Made by a program: the position numbers and the translations under genes. Under the pieces are notes generated by a model. It saw nothing but the letters and a program-made list of their open reading frames with translations, was not told where the DNA came from and made no database searches. From a candidate division KSB1 bacterium (GTDB taxonomy: Bacteria > Electryoneota > RPQS01): 64,000 nucleotides of DNA. The DNA lies in NCBI GenBank assembly GCA_016214895.1, contig JACRMR010000007.1, forward strand, positions 31,742 to 95,741, written 5' to 3'. Positions 25,368 to 33,589 of this stretch are shown one piece after another. Position 1 is the stretch's first letter, and every line of letters begins with the position of its first letter.

Positions 25368-25540
25368 CTAACCAGTTTCCATGCTGGTCAGCAGGCGCGC
25401 AGCGCGGGTAGTCCGTGCGGGTTCGAGCGGCGAGCGCAAGCAAAGTCTCGGATCGGATGACCGACGAAAGGAAACGTCAAGAACCCAGAACCGACACCTC
25501 ATTCTGACGGTATATCGCGAACCGCGACGGTGGTTGACGA

Positions 25541-25565
25541 GGCCGCAGATGTCGCGGTCTTTTTG
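25541..25565 (+). terminator. Intrinsic terminator in the tRNA cluster
   Basis: GGCCGC...GCGGTC stem followed by TTTTTG, between tRNA-Leu and tRNA-Val. It probably ends the transcript of the first four tRNAs. The 25370-25540 stretch before it carries no recognisable gene. Confidence 0.75.
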
Positions 25566-25612
25566 TTGGTGCCGTCGGGATCGGCAGTTTCGATTTTCAT
25601 ATTTTTCTTGTT

Positions 25613-25690
<78 letters not shown>

Positions 25691-25825
25691 CCACAGCTTG
25701 TGGACCCCTGCCGCCAAGCGCGGCTTAGGCCGGCAACTCGCCGCGGCGGGTTACCGCTTGCGAGATAGTAGGTTCACAACATCCGTGACGCGCGTTACCC
25801 GCCCGGACTCGGGCCACACGATAGC

Positions 25826-27739
25826 ATGAGCGACGTAGAACTCACACTGCAGGATGGCCGGCAAGTTACGGTGCCTGCCGGCACCAAGCCCCGCGATGTG
25901 TTGGGCGAAGACGTGCAGGTGGGGGCCACCGGGGTGCTGGTGGCGGTGCTGGACGACAATATCTGGGACCTCTACCGTCCGCTGGATCACGGTGGCCAGC
26001 TGCGGTTTGTCACCTTTGAGGACGAAGCCGGCAGGCATGCCTACTGGCATTCGGCCGCGCACTTGATGGCGCATGCGATCAAGGAGCTCTGGCCGGAGTC
26101 GCAGCTCACCATCGGCCCGCCGATTGCTGACGGGTTCTACTACGACATCGACTCGCCGCACGTCTTCACCCAAGAGGACTTTCCGGTCATTGAGGCGAAG
26201 ATGGTGGAGATTTCCAAGCGGAATCTGCGCCTGGTTCGCAAGGATATCAGCCGTGCCGAGGCCGTTGCCCTGTTCCATCGGCTGGGCGAGCATTACAAGC
26301 TGGAGATGATCAGCGAGCTGGCCGAAGACCTGACGATCTACGAACAGGGGAATTTCGTCGATCTGTGCCGCGGCCCGCATCTGGACACCACGTCCCGCAT
26401 CAAGCATTTCAAGCTGCTTTCGGTGGCCGGAGCGTATTGGCGCGGCGACGAGAAGAACAAGATGTTGCAGCGGCTCTACGCGACGGCTTATCCGACCAAA
26501 GAGCTGCTGGCGGAGCATCTGCACCGGATCGAAGAGGCCAAGCGGCGGGACCATCGCAAGCTGGGCAAAGAACTCGATCTGTTCAGCTTTCATCAGGAAT
26601 CGCCGGGCGCGGTCTTCTTCCATCCCAAGGGGCAGGTCATCTGGGATGAGATTGCGCGCTACTGGACGGCGAAACATCGCGCGGCGGGTTACGAGCAGGT
26701 GCGCACCCCGTTCGTGCTGAACGAGGAGCTGTGGAAGAAGTCGGGGCACTGGGACCACTACCGTGAGAACATGTATTTCACGGAGGTGGAGGAGCAGATG
26801 TATGCTCTGAAGCCGATGAATTGCCCGGGCCATTGCCTGATCTACGGCAATCATCAGGTGAGCTATCGGGATTTGCCACTGAAGATTTGCGAACTGGGCA
26901 CAGTGCACCGCTATGAAAAGAGCGGGGTGCTGCACGGCATGTTTCGCGTGCGGGTGTTCACCCAGGACGACGCGCACATCTATGTGACGCCGGAGCAAAT
27001 CGAAGTTGAAGCGGCCAGGGTTGTCGAGTTTATTTTCGAGATGTACCGCGATTTCGGCTTCTCCGATTTTCGCGTCGAGCTCTCGACCCGGCCACCCTCG
27101 CGAGTCGGTTCCGACGAGATTTGGGACCAGGCCGAAACTGCGCTGGCCAATGCATTGAACAGACTACAGGTCTCGTACAAATTGAATCCCGGCGACGGCG
27201 CGTTTTACGGGCCGAAGATCGACTTTCATATCAAGGATGCGATCGGGCGGACCTGGCAGTGCGGCACGGTGCAGTGTGATTTTTCAATGCCGGCCCGCTT
27301 TGGCCTGGAATACGTCGGCGCGGACGGCGCTCGCCATACCCCGGTGATGATCCATCGTGCCTTACTGGGCTCGATGGAACGGTTTATCGGCATCCTGATC
27401 GAGCATTACGCCGGCGACTTACCGCTGTGGCTGTCGCCGGAACAGATTCGCATTTTGCCGATCACGGATAAGGCCGAGGTGTACTGCGCGGACGTGCTGG
27501 CCCGACTCGTCGCGGCTGGGTTCCGCGCGAGTATCGATCCACGCAATGAGAAATTGGGCTTCAAGGTTCGCGATGCCGAGATTCACAAGGTACCCTATAT
27601 GGCGGTGATTGGCGCGCGCGAAGCGGAAGCGGGGCAAGTATCCCTCCGACGGCGAAAAGAAGGAGATTTAGGGAGCGTACCGATTGCCGATGTCATCTCG
27701 CGACTGACGTCGGAGATTCAATCGCGTGTCTCCCACTAA
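25826..27739 (+). CDS. thrS: Threonine--tRNA ligase
   Basis: A 637-residue cytoplasmic enzyme that charges tRNA-Thr. All domains of the standard bacterial form are present: TGS (1-62), the editing/SAD domain with HSAAHLMAHA and LCRGPHLDTT (about 65-225), the class II catalytic core, and the C-terminal anticodon-binding domain (ILPITDKAEVYCADV). The zinc ligands of the core can be seen in MNCPGHC, TQDDAHIY and HRALLGSMERF. The ATG at 25826 fits the family start. It heads the thrS-infC-rpmI-rplT group, an order common in bacteria. The 135-bp leader contains a GC hairpin but no convincing T-box or operator. Confidence 0.96.
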   Translation: MSDVELTLQDGRQVTVPAGTKPRDVLGEDVQVGATGVLVAVLDDNIWDLYRPLDHGGQLRFVTFEDEAGRHAYWHSAAHLMAHAIKELWPESQLTIGPPIADGFYYDIDSPHVFTQEDFPVIEAKMVEISKRNLRLVRKDISRAEAVALFHRLGEHYKLEMISELAEDLTIYEQGNFVDLCRGPHLDTTSRIKHFKLLSVAGAYWRGDEKNKMLQRLYATAYPTKELLAEHLHRIEEAKRRDHRKLGKELDLFSFHQESPGAVFFHPKGQVIWDEIARYWTAKHRAAGYEQVRTPFVLNEELWKKSGHWDHYRENMYFTEVEEQMYALKPMNCPGHCLIYGNHQVSYRDLPLKICELGTVHRYEKSGVLHGMFRVRVFTQDDAHIYVTPEQIEVEAARVVEFIFEMYRDFGFSDFRVELSTRPPSRVGSDEIWDQAETALANALNRLQVSYKLNPGDGAFYGPKIDFHIKDAIGRTWQCGTVQCDFSMPARFGLEYVGADGARHTPVMIHRALLGSMERFIGILIEHYAGDLPLWLSPEQIRILPITDKAEVYCADVLARLVAAGFRASIDPRNEKLGFKVRDAEIHKVPYMAVIGAREAEAGQVSLRRRKEGDLGSVPIADVISRLTSEIQSRVSH

Positions 27740-27742
27740 TTG

Positions 27743-28288
27743 ATGGAAAGACGCGGTCCATTTTTCAGACCGGAACCCAAGCAGGATCCGACTCGCATCA
27801 ACGAGCGGATTCGCGTGCCTGAGGTCCGTGTGATCGGCAGCGACGGGTCGCAGGTCGGCGTGTTGCCGATTGAACAGGCCTTGCGGATGGCGCGGGAGGC
27901 GAATCTGGATTTGGTGGAAATCGCACCGCTGGCCACACCGCCGGTAGTCAAGATTACCGACTATGGCAAGTACAAGTACGATATTCAGCGCAAGGAGCGT
28001 CTGGCGCGCAAGAAGCAGACGGCCACGGTGCTGAAGGGGATCCGGCTGACGGCGACGACGGACGACCACGACCTGATGACGAAGGTCAAGTTGGCGCGGC
28101 AGTTCATCATGGAGGGCGCCAAGGTCAAGTGTTCGATCATGTTTCGCGGCCGGATGATTACGCATCAGGAGTTTGGGACGCGCATGCTGGAGCGCATGGC
28201 GACGGAGCTGACGGATGTCGCGAAGGTCGAATCGGCGGCCAAGTTGGAAGGGCCGCGGATGATGACGATGATTCTGATTAAGAAATAA
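27743..28288 (+). CDS. infC: Translation initiation factor IF-3
   Basis: A protein of about 181 residues that binds the 30S subunit, prevents premature 50S joining and checks start-codon pairing. The N-domain has INERIRVPEVRVIGSDG and LRMAREANLDLVEIAP. The linker/C-domain start is PPVVKITDYGKYKYD, and the C-domain contains VKCSIMFRGRMITHQE. The thrS stop is followed directly by TTG ATG. The ATG at 27743 is taken as the start, but the TTG at 27740 is possible; infC genes often use unusual starts as part of self-regulation. Coupling to thrS is likely. Confidence 0.95.
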   Translation: MERRGPFFRPEPKQDPTRINERIRVPEVRVIGSDGSQVGVLPIEQALRMAREANLDLVEIAPLATPPVVKITDYGKYKYDIQRKERLARKKQTATVLKGIRLTATTDDHDLMTKVKLARQFIMEGAKVKCSIMFRGRMITHQEFGTRMLERMATELTDVAKVESAAKLEGPRMMTMILIKK

Positions 28289-28313
28289 TCCCGGAAAACA
28301 GGGAGTAAGATAG

Positions 28314-28529
28314 ATGCCGAAGATGAAGACCAAACGTTGCGCCGCCAAGCGATTTCAGCTGACGGGCAGCGGCAAGTTAAAGCACAAGAAATCGTTTCGC
28401 CGCCATTTGTTGGTCGCCAAGGCCAGCAAGCGGACGCGCGCGTTGGCGGGCAACTTCGTGACGGAGCGGGCGAATCTGAAGATTCTGCGCCGACTGCTCG
28501 GTACGGCGATCAAGTCGCCCAGCGCGTGA
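28314..28529 (+). CDS. rpmI: 50S ribosomal protein L35
   Basis: A 71-residue basic protein of normal length, with the family sequence MPKMKTKRCAAKRFQLTGSG and KHKKSFRRHLL near the middle. It follows infC by 25 bp with AGGGAGT upstream of the ATG. Part of the infC-rpmI-rplT operon, although an unusually large spacer with hairpins separates it from rplT here. Confidence 0.94.
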   Translation: MPKMKTKRCAAKRFQLTGSGKLKHKKSFRRHLLVAKASKRTRALAGNFVTERANLKILRRLLGTAIKSPSA

Positions 28530-28547
28530 CGCAAGAGAGTTGATGAC

Positions 28548-28664
28548 GCGGTTCCGGCACGTGCGGAACCGCCTTACATGTGTCGGGACACGGCCTGTCG
28601 TGGAGCCGTTACCGTAAAACGAGGGGCGAATCAACCCCTCTTAATCCCCCCGCAGAGTGGGGGG
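28548..28664. repeat. Three hairpins between rpmI and rplT
   Basis: A 12-bp GCGGTTCCG...CGGAACCGC hairpin (28548-28572) is followed by GAGGGGCGAATCAACCCCTC (28621-28640) and CCCCCC-GCAGAGT-GGGGGG (28646-28664). The last resembles other poly-C/poly-G hairpins in the window. The middle one shares its AATCAA loop with the hairpin at 37615-37636. The insertion makes the rpmI-rplT spacer 154 bp. It could act as an attenuator or L20-binding leader, but this is not shown. Confidence 0.6.
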
Positions 28665-28683
28665 AACAGCCGAAGGAGAAGCA

Positions 28684-29031
28684 ATGCCACGCGCGACCAA
28701 TGCACCGGCGGACCGCCACCGGAAAAACAAGATTTTCAAGGCTGCGAAGGGCTATATTGGCCGTCGTGGCACGCTGATCAAGGCCACGACGGAGACTCTC
28801 GAGAAGGGTCTGGCCCGGGCGTTCAAGGATCGCAAGCGCAAGAAGCGTGAGTATCGCCGCCTGTGGATCGTGCGGATCAACGCCGCGGTTCGTGAGCACG
28901 GACTCAGCTATTCCAGGTTCATCGCGGGACTGAATGCGCAGGGAATCGTGCTCGACCGCAAGCAGCTGGCGGAGATGGCAGTGAATGATCCGTCGGCTTT
29001 TGCGGCGTTGGCTCGTCAGATTGCCGCGTAA
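28684..29031 (+). CDS. rplT: 50S ribosomal protein L20
   Basis: A 115-residue, strongly basic ribosomal protein that binds 23S rRNA early in 50S assembly. It shows the family core [37 protein letters not shown] and [20 protein letters not shown]. The ATG at 28684 with GAAGGAGAAGC in front is the start; an upstream in-frame ATG at 28657 lies in a poly-G hairpin and is not used. L20 represses its own operon in several bacteria. Confidence 0.95.
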   Translation: MPRATNAPADRHRKNKIFKAAKGYIGRRGTLIKATTETLEKGLARAFKDRKRKKREYRRLWIVRINAAVREHGLSYSRFIAGLNAQGIVLDRKQLAEMAVNDPSAFAALARQIAA

Positions 29032-29084
29032 ATCGCTGACGTCGGAACTGGTGCGGGAATGTCGCGCCGTTAAGTGAGTAGGTC

Positions 29085-29117
29085 AAGCGATTCCGTGGGG
29101 CATGGAATCGCTTTTCT
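29085..29117 (+). terminator. Terminator of the thrS-infC-rpmI-rplT operon
   Basis: AAGCGATTCC...GGAATCGCTTTTCTT, a 9-10 bp stem followed by a T-rich stretch, about 55 bases after rplT. Confidence 0.85.
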
Positions 29118-29159
29118 TATGATTTGGATTTAGCGCACCCCTCAGCCGGGGTATCAAAG

Positions 29160-30173
29160 ATGATTGATCGCATACAGCAGGTTCGGGAAGCGGCGAGGCG
29201 CGAGTTTGACGCGGCCCAAAGTCTGGCCGACGTTGAGCTCGTGCATGTAAAGTACCTGAGCCGTAAGGGTTTGCTGGCCGATTTGTTCAAGTTGATGCCG
29301 AAAGTTGACGCGGCCGAACGTCCGCGTGTCGGTCAGCTCATCAACGAGCTGCGCGACGAACTGGAAACGATTGCGGCGGAGAAAACACGCACGCTGAAGC
29401 CCCGGCAGGTGGGTCCGCAGCTCGATCCGACATTGCCGGCGCGGATGCCGTGGGTGGGCACGCATCATCCGCTCTCGATCGTGATGCAGCGAATCGTGGA
29501 CATCTTTCGCGGCATGGGTTTTCGCGTTGCGGACGGTCCGGAAATTGAGTTGGTCAAGTACAATTTTGACAAGCTCAATACTCCGGCCTGGCATCCCTCG
29601 CGCGCGCTGACGGATACGATCTACCTGCCGAATGGATTCGTGGTGCGGACGGAAACCTCTCCGGTGCAGGTGCGCACGATGGAACAGCAGGACCCGCCGG
29701 TGCGAATCATTTCGCCGGGCCGGGTTTATCGTCGCGATTCCCCGGACGCGACGCACTCGCCGATGTTTCATCAGGTCGAAGGGCTGTACGTGGACGGAGG
29801 GGTGACGATGGCGGACTTGAAGGGGACGCTGCTCTCGTTCTACCGGCAGTTCTTCGGCGAGCACACGAAGCTGCGCATGCGTCCGCACTTCTTTCCGTTT
29901 ACGGAGCCGTCCGCCGAAGTGGATGTCAGTTGCCCGTTCTGCGACGGCCAGGGTTGCCGTGTGTGCAAGCAATCGGGCTGGTTGGAGATGGGCGGCAGCG
30001 GGATGGTGCACCCCAACGTGCTCGCCGGCGTCGGCTATGATGCCGAGCGCTACACGGGCTATGCTTTCGGACTGGGCATCGACCGGCTCGTGATGCTGCT
30101 CTACGGCATGGACAACATCAAGCTGCTTTATGAGAGCGACGTGCGTTTTCTCAAGCAGTTCGCGGGAGCGTAG
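29160..30173 (+). CDS. pheS: Phenylalanine--tRNA ligase alpha subunit
   Basis: A 337-residue catalytic subunit of the alpha2-beta2 PheRS. The N-terminal coiled coil (MIDRIQQVREAARREF onward) is followed by the class II core with FRGMGFRVADGPEIE, HPSRALTDTIYLP, TETSPVQVRTM and GRVYRRDSPDATHSPMFHQ. The zinc-knuckle-like CPFCDGQGCRVCK before GWLEMGGSGMVHPNVL is normal for many bacterial PheS proteins. The ATG at 29160 is preferred over an upstream in-frame ATG at 29124 because family similarity begins there. pheT starts 8 bp downstream, so the two subunits are cotranscribed. Confidence 0.95.
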   Translation: MIDRIQQVREAARREFDAAQSLADVELVHVKYLSRKGLLADLFKLMPKVDAAERPRVGQLINELRDELETIAAEKTRTLKPRQVGPQLDPTLPARMPWVGTHHPLSIVMQRIVDIFRGMGFRVADGPEIELVKYNFDKLNTPAWHPSRALTDTIYLPNGFVVRTETSPVQVRTMEQQDPPVRIISPGRVYRRDSPDATHSPMFHQVEGLYVDGGVTMADLKGTLLSFYRQFFGEHTKLRMRPHFFPFTEPSAEVDVSCPFCDGQGCRVCKQSGWLEMGGSGMVHPNVLAGVGYDAERYTGYAFGLGIDRLVMLLYGMDNIKLLYESDVRFLKQFAGA

Positions 30174-30181
30174 GTTTAGTC

Positions 30182-32566
30182 ATGATTCTCTCCTATCGCT
30201 GGCTATCTGAGTTACTCGACATTCCGGTTTCGCCCGATGACTTAATCGAGGTGCTGACCTACCTCGGTTTGGAAGTCGAGGCGGTACATCGATACGCGCC
30301 GGCACTGGGGAACGTCGTTGTCGGCGAGGTCCTGGAGTGCGCGCGGATCGCGGGCACCGAGCACCTATCGCTGACGCAAGTGAACGTCGGCGGTAGCGTA
30401 AGTCAAATTGTCTGTGGCGCGCCGAACGTGGCCATTGGGCAGAAAGTCGTGGTGATGCTGCCCGGAGCGGTGACGGCGCACGGGATGAAGATCAAGGCCG
30501 CCAGACTGCGCGGGAATGAGTCACTCGGGATGATCGCCTCGGAACGCGAATTGGGCTTGTTCGATTCGCACGAGGGGATACTGGTCGGCGACGCGGATTG
30601 GAAAGTGGGCGCGCCTGCCGCGCAATATCTTGAACTGGCGGATACCTGCTATGATGTAGAAATCACGCCGAACCGGCCGGATTTCTTTTCGCATGTGGGA
30701 GTTGCGCGCGACCTGGCGGCCAAGTTTCGCGTCGAATGGCGCTGGCCGGACTATCCGATGCAGGAATCGGGCGATTCGGTCTCGTCGCGGATTCAGGTGC
30801 GAATCGAGTCGCCGTTGGGTTGCCCGCGCTACGCGGCGCGTGTGATCGAAGGCGTCAAGATCGCGCCGTCCCCCTACGCGCTACGACTGCGGCTGGCGCG
30901 CTGCGGCATTCGGCCGATCTCGAACATCGTCGATGCGACGAATTACCTGATGCTCGAGTTCGGTCACCCGTTGCACGCATTCGATGCGCGCTTCCTCGGC
31001 GGGAAGCAGATCGTGGTGCGCTATGCGAAAGACAAAGAGCAATTCACGACTCTGGACGGTAAGGATCACGCACTCGGTTTTCAGGATGTCTTGATTGCCG
31101 ATGCCACGCGTGGGGTCGCGCTGGCCGGGGTCATGGGCGGCTTGAACAGCGAGATTCGGGAAGACACGACCGATGTCGTGATTGAATGCGCCTATTTCGA
31201 TTCGGTGCATGTTCGCCGCACCGCGCGCGCGCAAGGGATGAATACCGATTCGTCCAAGCGCTTTGAGCGCGGCATGGACCCGAACGGGGTCCCCCGGGTA
31301 ATCGACGCGACGGCCTGCCTGATGCAGCGGCTGGGTGGCGGGTCGATTCGCACGGGCAGAGTAGATGCATATCCGACTCCGGTGGCGTTGTCGCGGATTC
31401 GCTTCCGTCCGAGTCGGTTCACTACGATTGTGGGCGTTGATCTGCCTCACGACGAAATGACGGACGTGCTGAGCCGTCTGGGTTGCGACGTCAAGAATCA
31501 GGGCGATGTTTGGGAAGTAGCGGCACCGTCGCACCGGCCGGATCTCAATTCGGAAATCGACCTCATCGAGGAGATCATCCGGGTGCACGGTTACGCGGCG
31601 ATTCCCACGGCGACATCGAGCCGTGTCCCGATTTCGGGTCACGATGACCCGATGTTCCTGTTGCGCCGCCGTGTCAGCGAAGTCATGGTCAGCCTCGGCT
31701 TCATGGAGACCTTGTCGGTTTCCATGCGCACGCCGGAACCGCGCCGCGATCCGCCGATCGGCGAAACGGGCGTGGAACTGGTGAACCCGGTGAACGACGA
31801 CATGAAGCGGATGCACGGCTCCTTGCTGCCGGCACTGGTCCAATCGGCGGCTGGCAACTGGAAGCGCGGCGACCGCAATCTGAGGCTCTTTGAGATCGCG
31901 CGGGTGTTCCGTCAGGGCGAACCGGACGATCCCCGAACTTGGGAACGCTGGGTCCTGACGGGGGTGCTGACCGGGTCGATCGACCCGGAAAGCTGGTCGC
32001 GACCGGCCAAAGCAATGGATTTCTTTGATTTGAAAGCTGCTATTTTGTTGCTGTGCCGTCGGTTGCGGCTTGACAATGTCCAGATTTTTTGCTATGATAT
32101 TGATAACCGTGAACATCTATCGGGTGCCGTCCGGCATTTGGACAGAATTGTCGCCCGCTGGGGGATCTGGTCTGGCGAGGAGATGAGCCGCTGCGATATC
32201 GACGCGGAGGTGGCTTGGTTTGAGTTCGATCTGGCGGCCGTGCTGTCGATTGAACTGCCTCCGCTGAAATATCAACCGCTCTCAGGATTTCCGCTGGCGT
32301 GGCGGGATCTGGCCATCACGGTCGAAGAGTCGGTTACGGCGGCGCAGTTGCTGGAGGTTTCACGGACGGCGGCAGGCGAGTTTCTGGTGCATGCGGAGCC
32401 TTTCGACGTCTTTCGGAGTGAAAGGCTTGGGGCGGGACGCAAATCGGTGGCGCTGCGCTTCCAGTTTTCGCATCCTGAGCGCAGCCTGAAAGCGGAAGAA
32501 GTTGACGAGTGGATGAAGCGCGTCTTGTCCGCACTGCAAACCGAAGTCAGTGCAGAGCTGCGCTGA
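30182..32566 (+). CDS. pheT: Phenylalanine--tRNA ligase beta subunit
   Basis: A 794-residue subunit needed for tRNA binding and for editing mischarged Tyr-tRNA-Phe. Domains in order: start segment MILSYRWLSELLDIPVSPDDL; EMAP/Trbp-type tRNA-binding OB fold (about 40-150, with CGAPNVAIGQKVVVMLPG); B3/B4 editing domain (HPLHAFDARFL); B5 domain (TTIVGVDLPHDEMTDVLSRLG); inactive class II core-like domain (PVNDDMKRMHGSLLPAL); C-terminal ferredoxin-fold anticodon-binding domain. Full length and without anomalies. It follows pheS by 8 bp. Confidence 0.95.
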   Translation: MILSYRWLSELLDIPVSPDDLIEVLTYLGLEVEAVHRYAPALGNVVVGEVLECARIAGTEHLSLTQVNVGGSVSQIVCGAPNVAIGQKVVVMLPGAVTAHGMKIKAARLRGNESLGMIASERELGLFDSHEGILVGDADWKVGAPAAQYLELADTCYDVEITPNRPDFFSHVGVARDLAAKFRVEWRWPDYPMQESGDSVSSRIQVRIESPLGCPRYAARVIEGVKIAPSPYALRLRLARCGIRPISNIVDATNYLMLEFGHPLHAFDARFLGGKQIVVRYAKDKEQFTTLDGKDHALGFQDVLIADATRGVALAGVMGGLNSEIREDTTDVVIECAYFDSVHVRRTARAQGMNTDSSKRFERGMDPNGVPRVIDATACLMQRLGGGSIRTGRVDAYPTPVALSRIRFRPSRFTTIVGVDLPHDEMTDVLSRLGCDVKNQGDVWEVAAPSHRPDLNSEIDLIEEIIRVHGYAAIPTATSSRVPISGHDDPMFLLRRRVSEVMVSLGFMETLSVSMRTPEPRRDPPIGETGVELVNPVNDDMKRMHGSLLPALVQSAAGNWKRGDRNLRLFEIARVFRQGEPDDPRTWERWVLTGVLTGSIDPESWSRPAKAMDFFDLKAAILLLCRRLRLDNVQIFCYDIDNREHLSGAVRHLDRIVARWGIWSGEEMSRCDIDAEVAWFEFDLAAVLSIELPPLKYQPLSGFPLAWRDLAITVEESVTAAQLLEVSRTAAGEFLVHAEPFDVFRSERLGAGRKSVALRFQFSHPERSLKAEEVDEWMKRVLSALQTEVSAELR

Positions 32567-32663
32567 AGCGAGCTGAGTGAATCTCCGCCCTGCGCCGGGA
32601 CCCCCGTGGCGAGGTGTATCGGGCTAAACGGAAGGGGGATGCAACCGGAACGAGGGATGTGCA

Positions 32664-32921
32664 GTGGACGCGAAACCTTTTGAGACGTTAGAGGCGAAGA
32701 TCAATCTGGTTCTGGAGCGGTTGAAGGCGAGCCAGACTGAGAAGGGCGCGCTGCAAGAGGAAGTTTCGCTATGGAAGTCTCGCTATGAGGAAGCGGTGAA
32801 GCAGTTGGAAGAGCTGACGCGGGAGCGCGACAGCCTGCAAAAGAACCAGCGGGATCCGGCGACGGAAGAGCTGATTCGGACGAAGATCAGTGCGTTGTTG
32901 GCCAAGCTGGAGGCGGCGTAA
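32664..32921 (+). CDS. ZapB-like coiled-coil cell division protein
   Basis: An 85-residue, almost wholly coiled-coil protein (LEAKINLVLERLKASQ ... LEELTRERDSLQKNQ) starting with GTG. Its length, composition and position directly before zapA fit the small coiled-coil partners (ZapB/YgfE-like) often found next to zapA. These proteins help to bundle FtsZ filaments at the division site. Identity rests mainly on context because coiled coils have little specific signature. GAGGGATG precedes the start. Confidence 0.7.
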   Translation: MDAKPFETLEAKINLVLERLKASQTEKGALQEEVSLWKSRYEEAVKQLEELTRERDSLQKNQRDPATEELIRTKISALLAKLEAA

Positions 32922-32936
32922 TACCGCGCGGCGACA

Positions 32937-33248
32937 ATGGACGACGTGCGAGCCGCAGACGATCGGGAGCGGACGGTACACGTGACCATTCTGGGTCAGG
33001 AGTACCCGATTCGTGCGGATGTTGATGCTGCTTATGTGAGGGAGATCGCCGCCACTCTGGATACCCGGATGCGGAAGATCCACCAATCGGAACCGTCCCG
33101 GCCACCTCTGAAGATCGCGGTATTGACCGCGCTCAATTTGATGGACGAGGTGTGCACGTTGCGCAAGGAGCAGGCGGAATTATTGCGCAGCTATGAGCGG
33201 CGGATGCGAGAATTAGAGGAGAGCCTGTCCCGCGGGCTATCCGAGTAG
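32937..33248 (+). CDS. zapA: Cell division protein ZapA
   Basis: A 103-residue protein of normal ZapA length. The N-terminal globular part has VHVTILGQEYPIRADVDAAYV and the conserved IAATLDTRMRKI; TALNLMDEV then leads into a C-terminal coiled coil. ZapA binds FtsZ and stabilises the Z-ring. It starts 15 bp after the ZapB-like gene. In many bacteria zapA is followed by the 6S RNA gene; the spacer downstream here is large and structured. Confidence 0.88.
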   Translation: MDDVRAADDRERTVHVTILGQEYPIRADVDAAYVREIAATLDTRMRKIHQSEPSRPPLKIAVLTALNLMDEVCTLRKEQAELLRSYERRMRELEESLSRGLSE

Positions 33249-33259
33249 CGATCGGCCTG

Positions 33260-33545
33260 AACCACGTCAGCAATCCGGTCATTTGCGGAAGGAGACCTTG
33301 GGCAAATCCGAGCACGTAGTCATCGACATAGATTAACTTTCCCTGTTGAAGCAGCCAGGCTTTTTCAAGAACCGATGGAAAAGCTAAGGGAGTTTGACTC
33401 TGGCGTCTATCGCAAGCCTAAGTCCGCGCGAGCGGATTCCTCGGCCGGGTCTTCGGATTCGGTCGGTCCAGGATAGAGGAAGCGAGAACCGCGCAGGCGG
33501 GTTCCCACAATTTATGTACCGGGGTTCTTGGTACATAGCCGCTCT
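33260..33545 (+). ncRNA. Structured intergenic region after zapA, possible 6S RNA
   Basis: The 341-bp gap between zapA and rny has no open frame that looks coding. It contains pairable elements: GCTTTTTC...GGAAAAGC near 33358-33384 inside TTCCCT...AGGGAG, GAACCGCGC/GCGGGTTC near 33485-33503, and a perfect TATGTACC...GGTACATA hairpin at 33513-33537. Its place after zapA is where 6S RNA lies in many bacteria. I could not fold a convincing full 6S structure by eye, so this is a position-based suggestion only. The end points are approximate. Confidence 0.25.
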
Positions 33546-33589
33546 TTGGCAGGGATAGTTTATTTTTTACACATAGCCGGGAGAACTCG

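Noticed and set aside
25369..25540. Additional degenerate tRNA between tRNA-Leu and tRNA-Val
   Set aside because: GCGGGTTCGAGC looks like a T loop, but no acceptor stem or anticodon arm can be built around it.
25691..25825. T-box-like sequence (GGCGGGTTACCGC) before thrS
   Set aside because: It only partly resembles the AGGGTGGNACCGCG core, there is no specifier loop or terminator/antiterminator pair, and the genome is not Firmicutes-like.
29936..29980. Extra zinc-finger-like CPFCDGQGCRVCK in PheS
   Set aside because: The same CxxCxGxGCxxCK element is a normal part of many bacterial PheS proteins, so it is not unusual.
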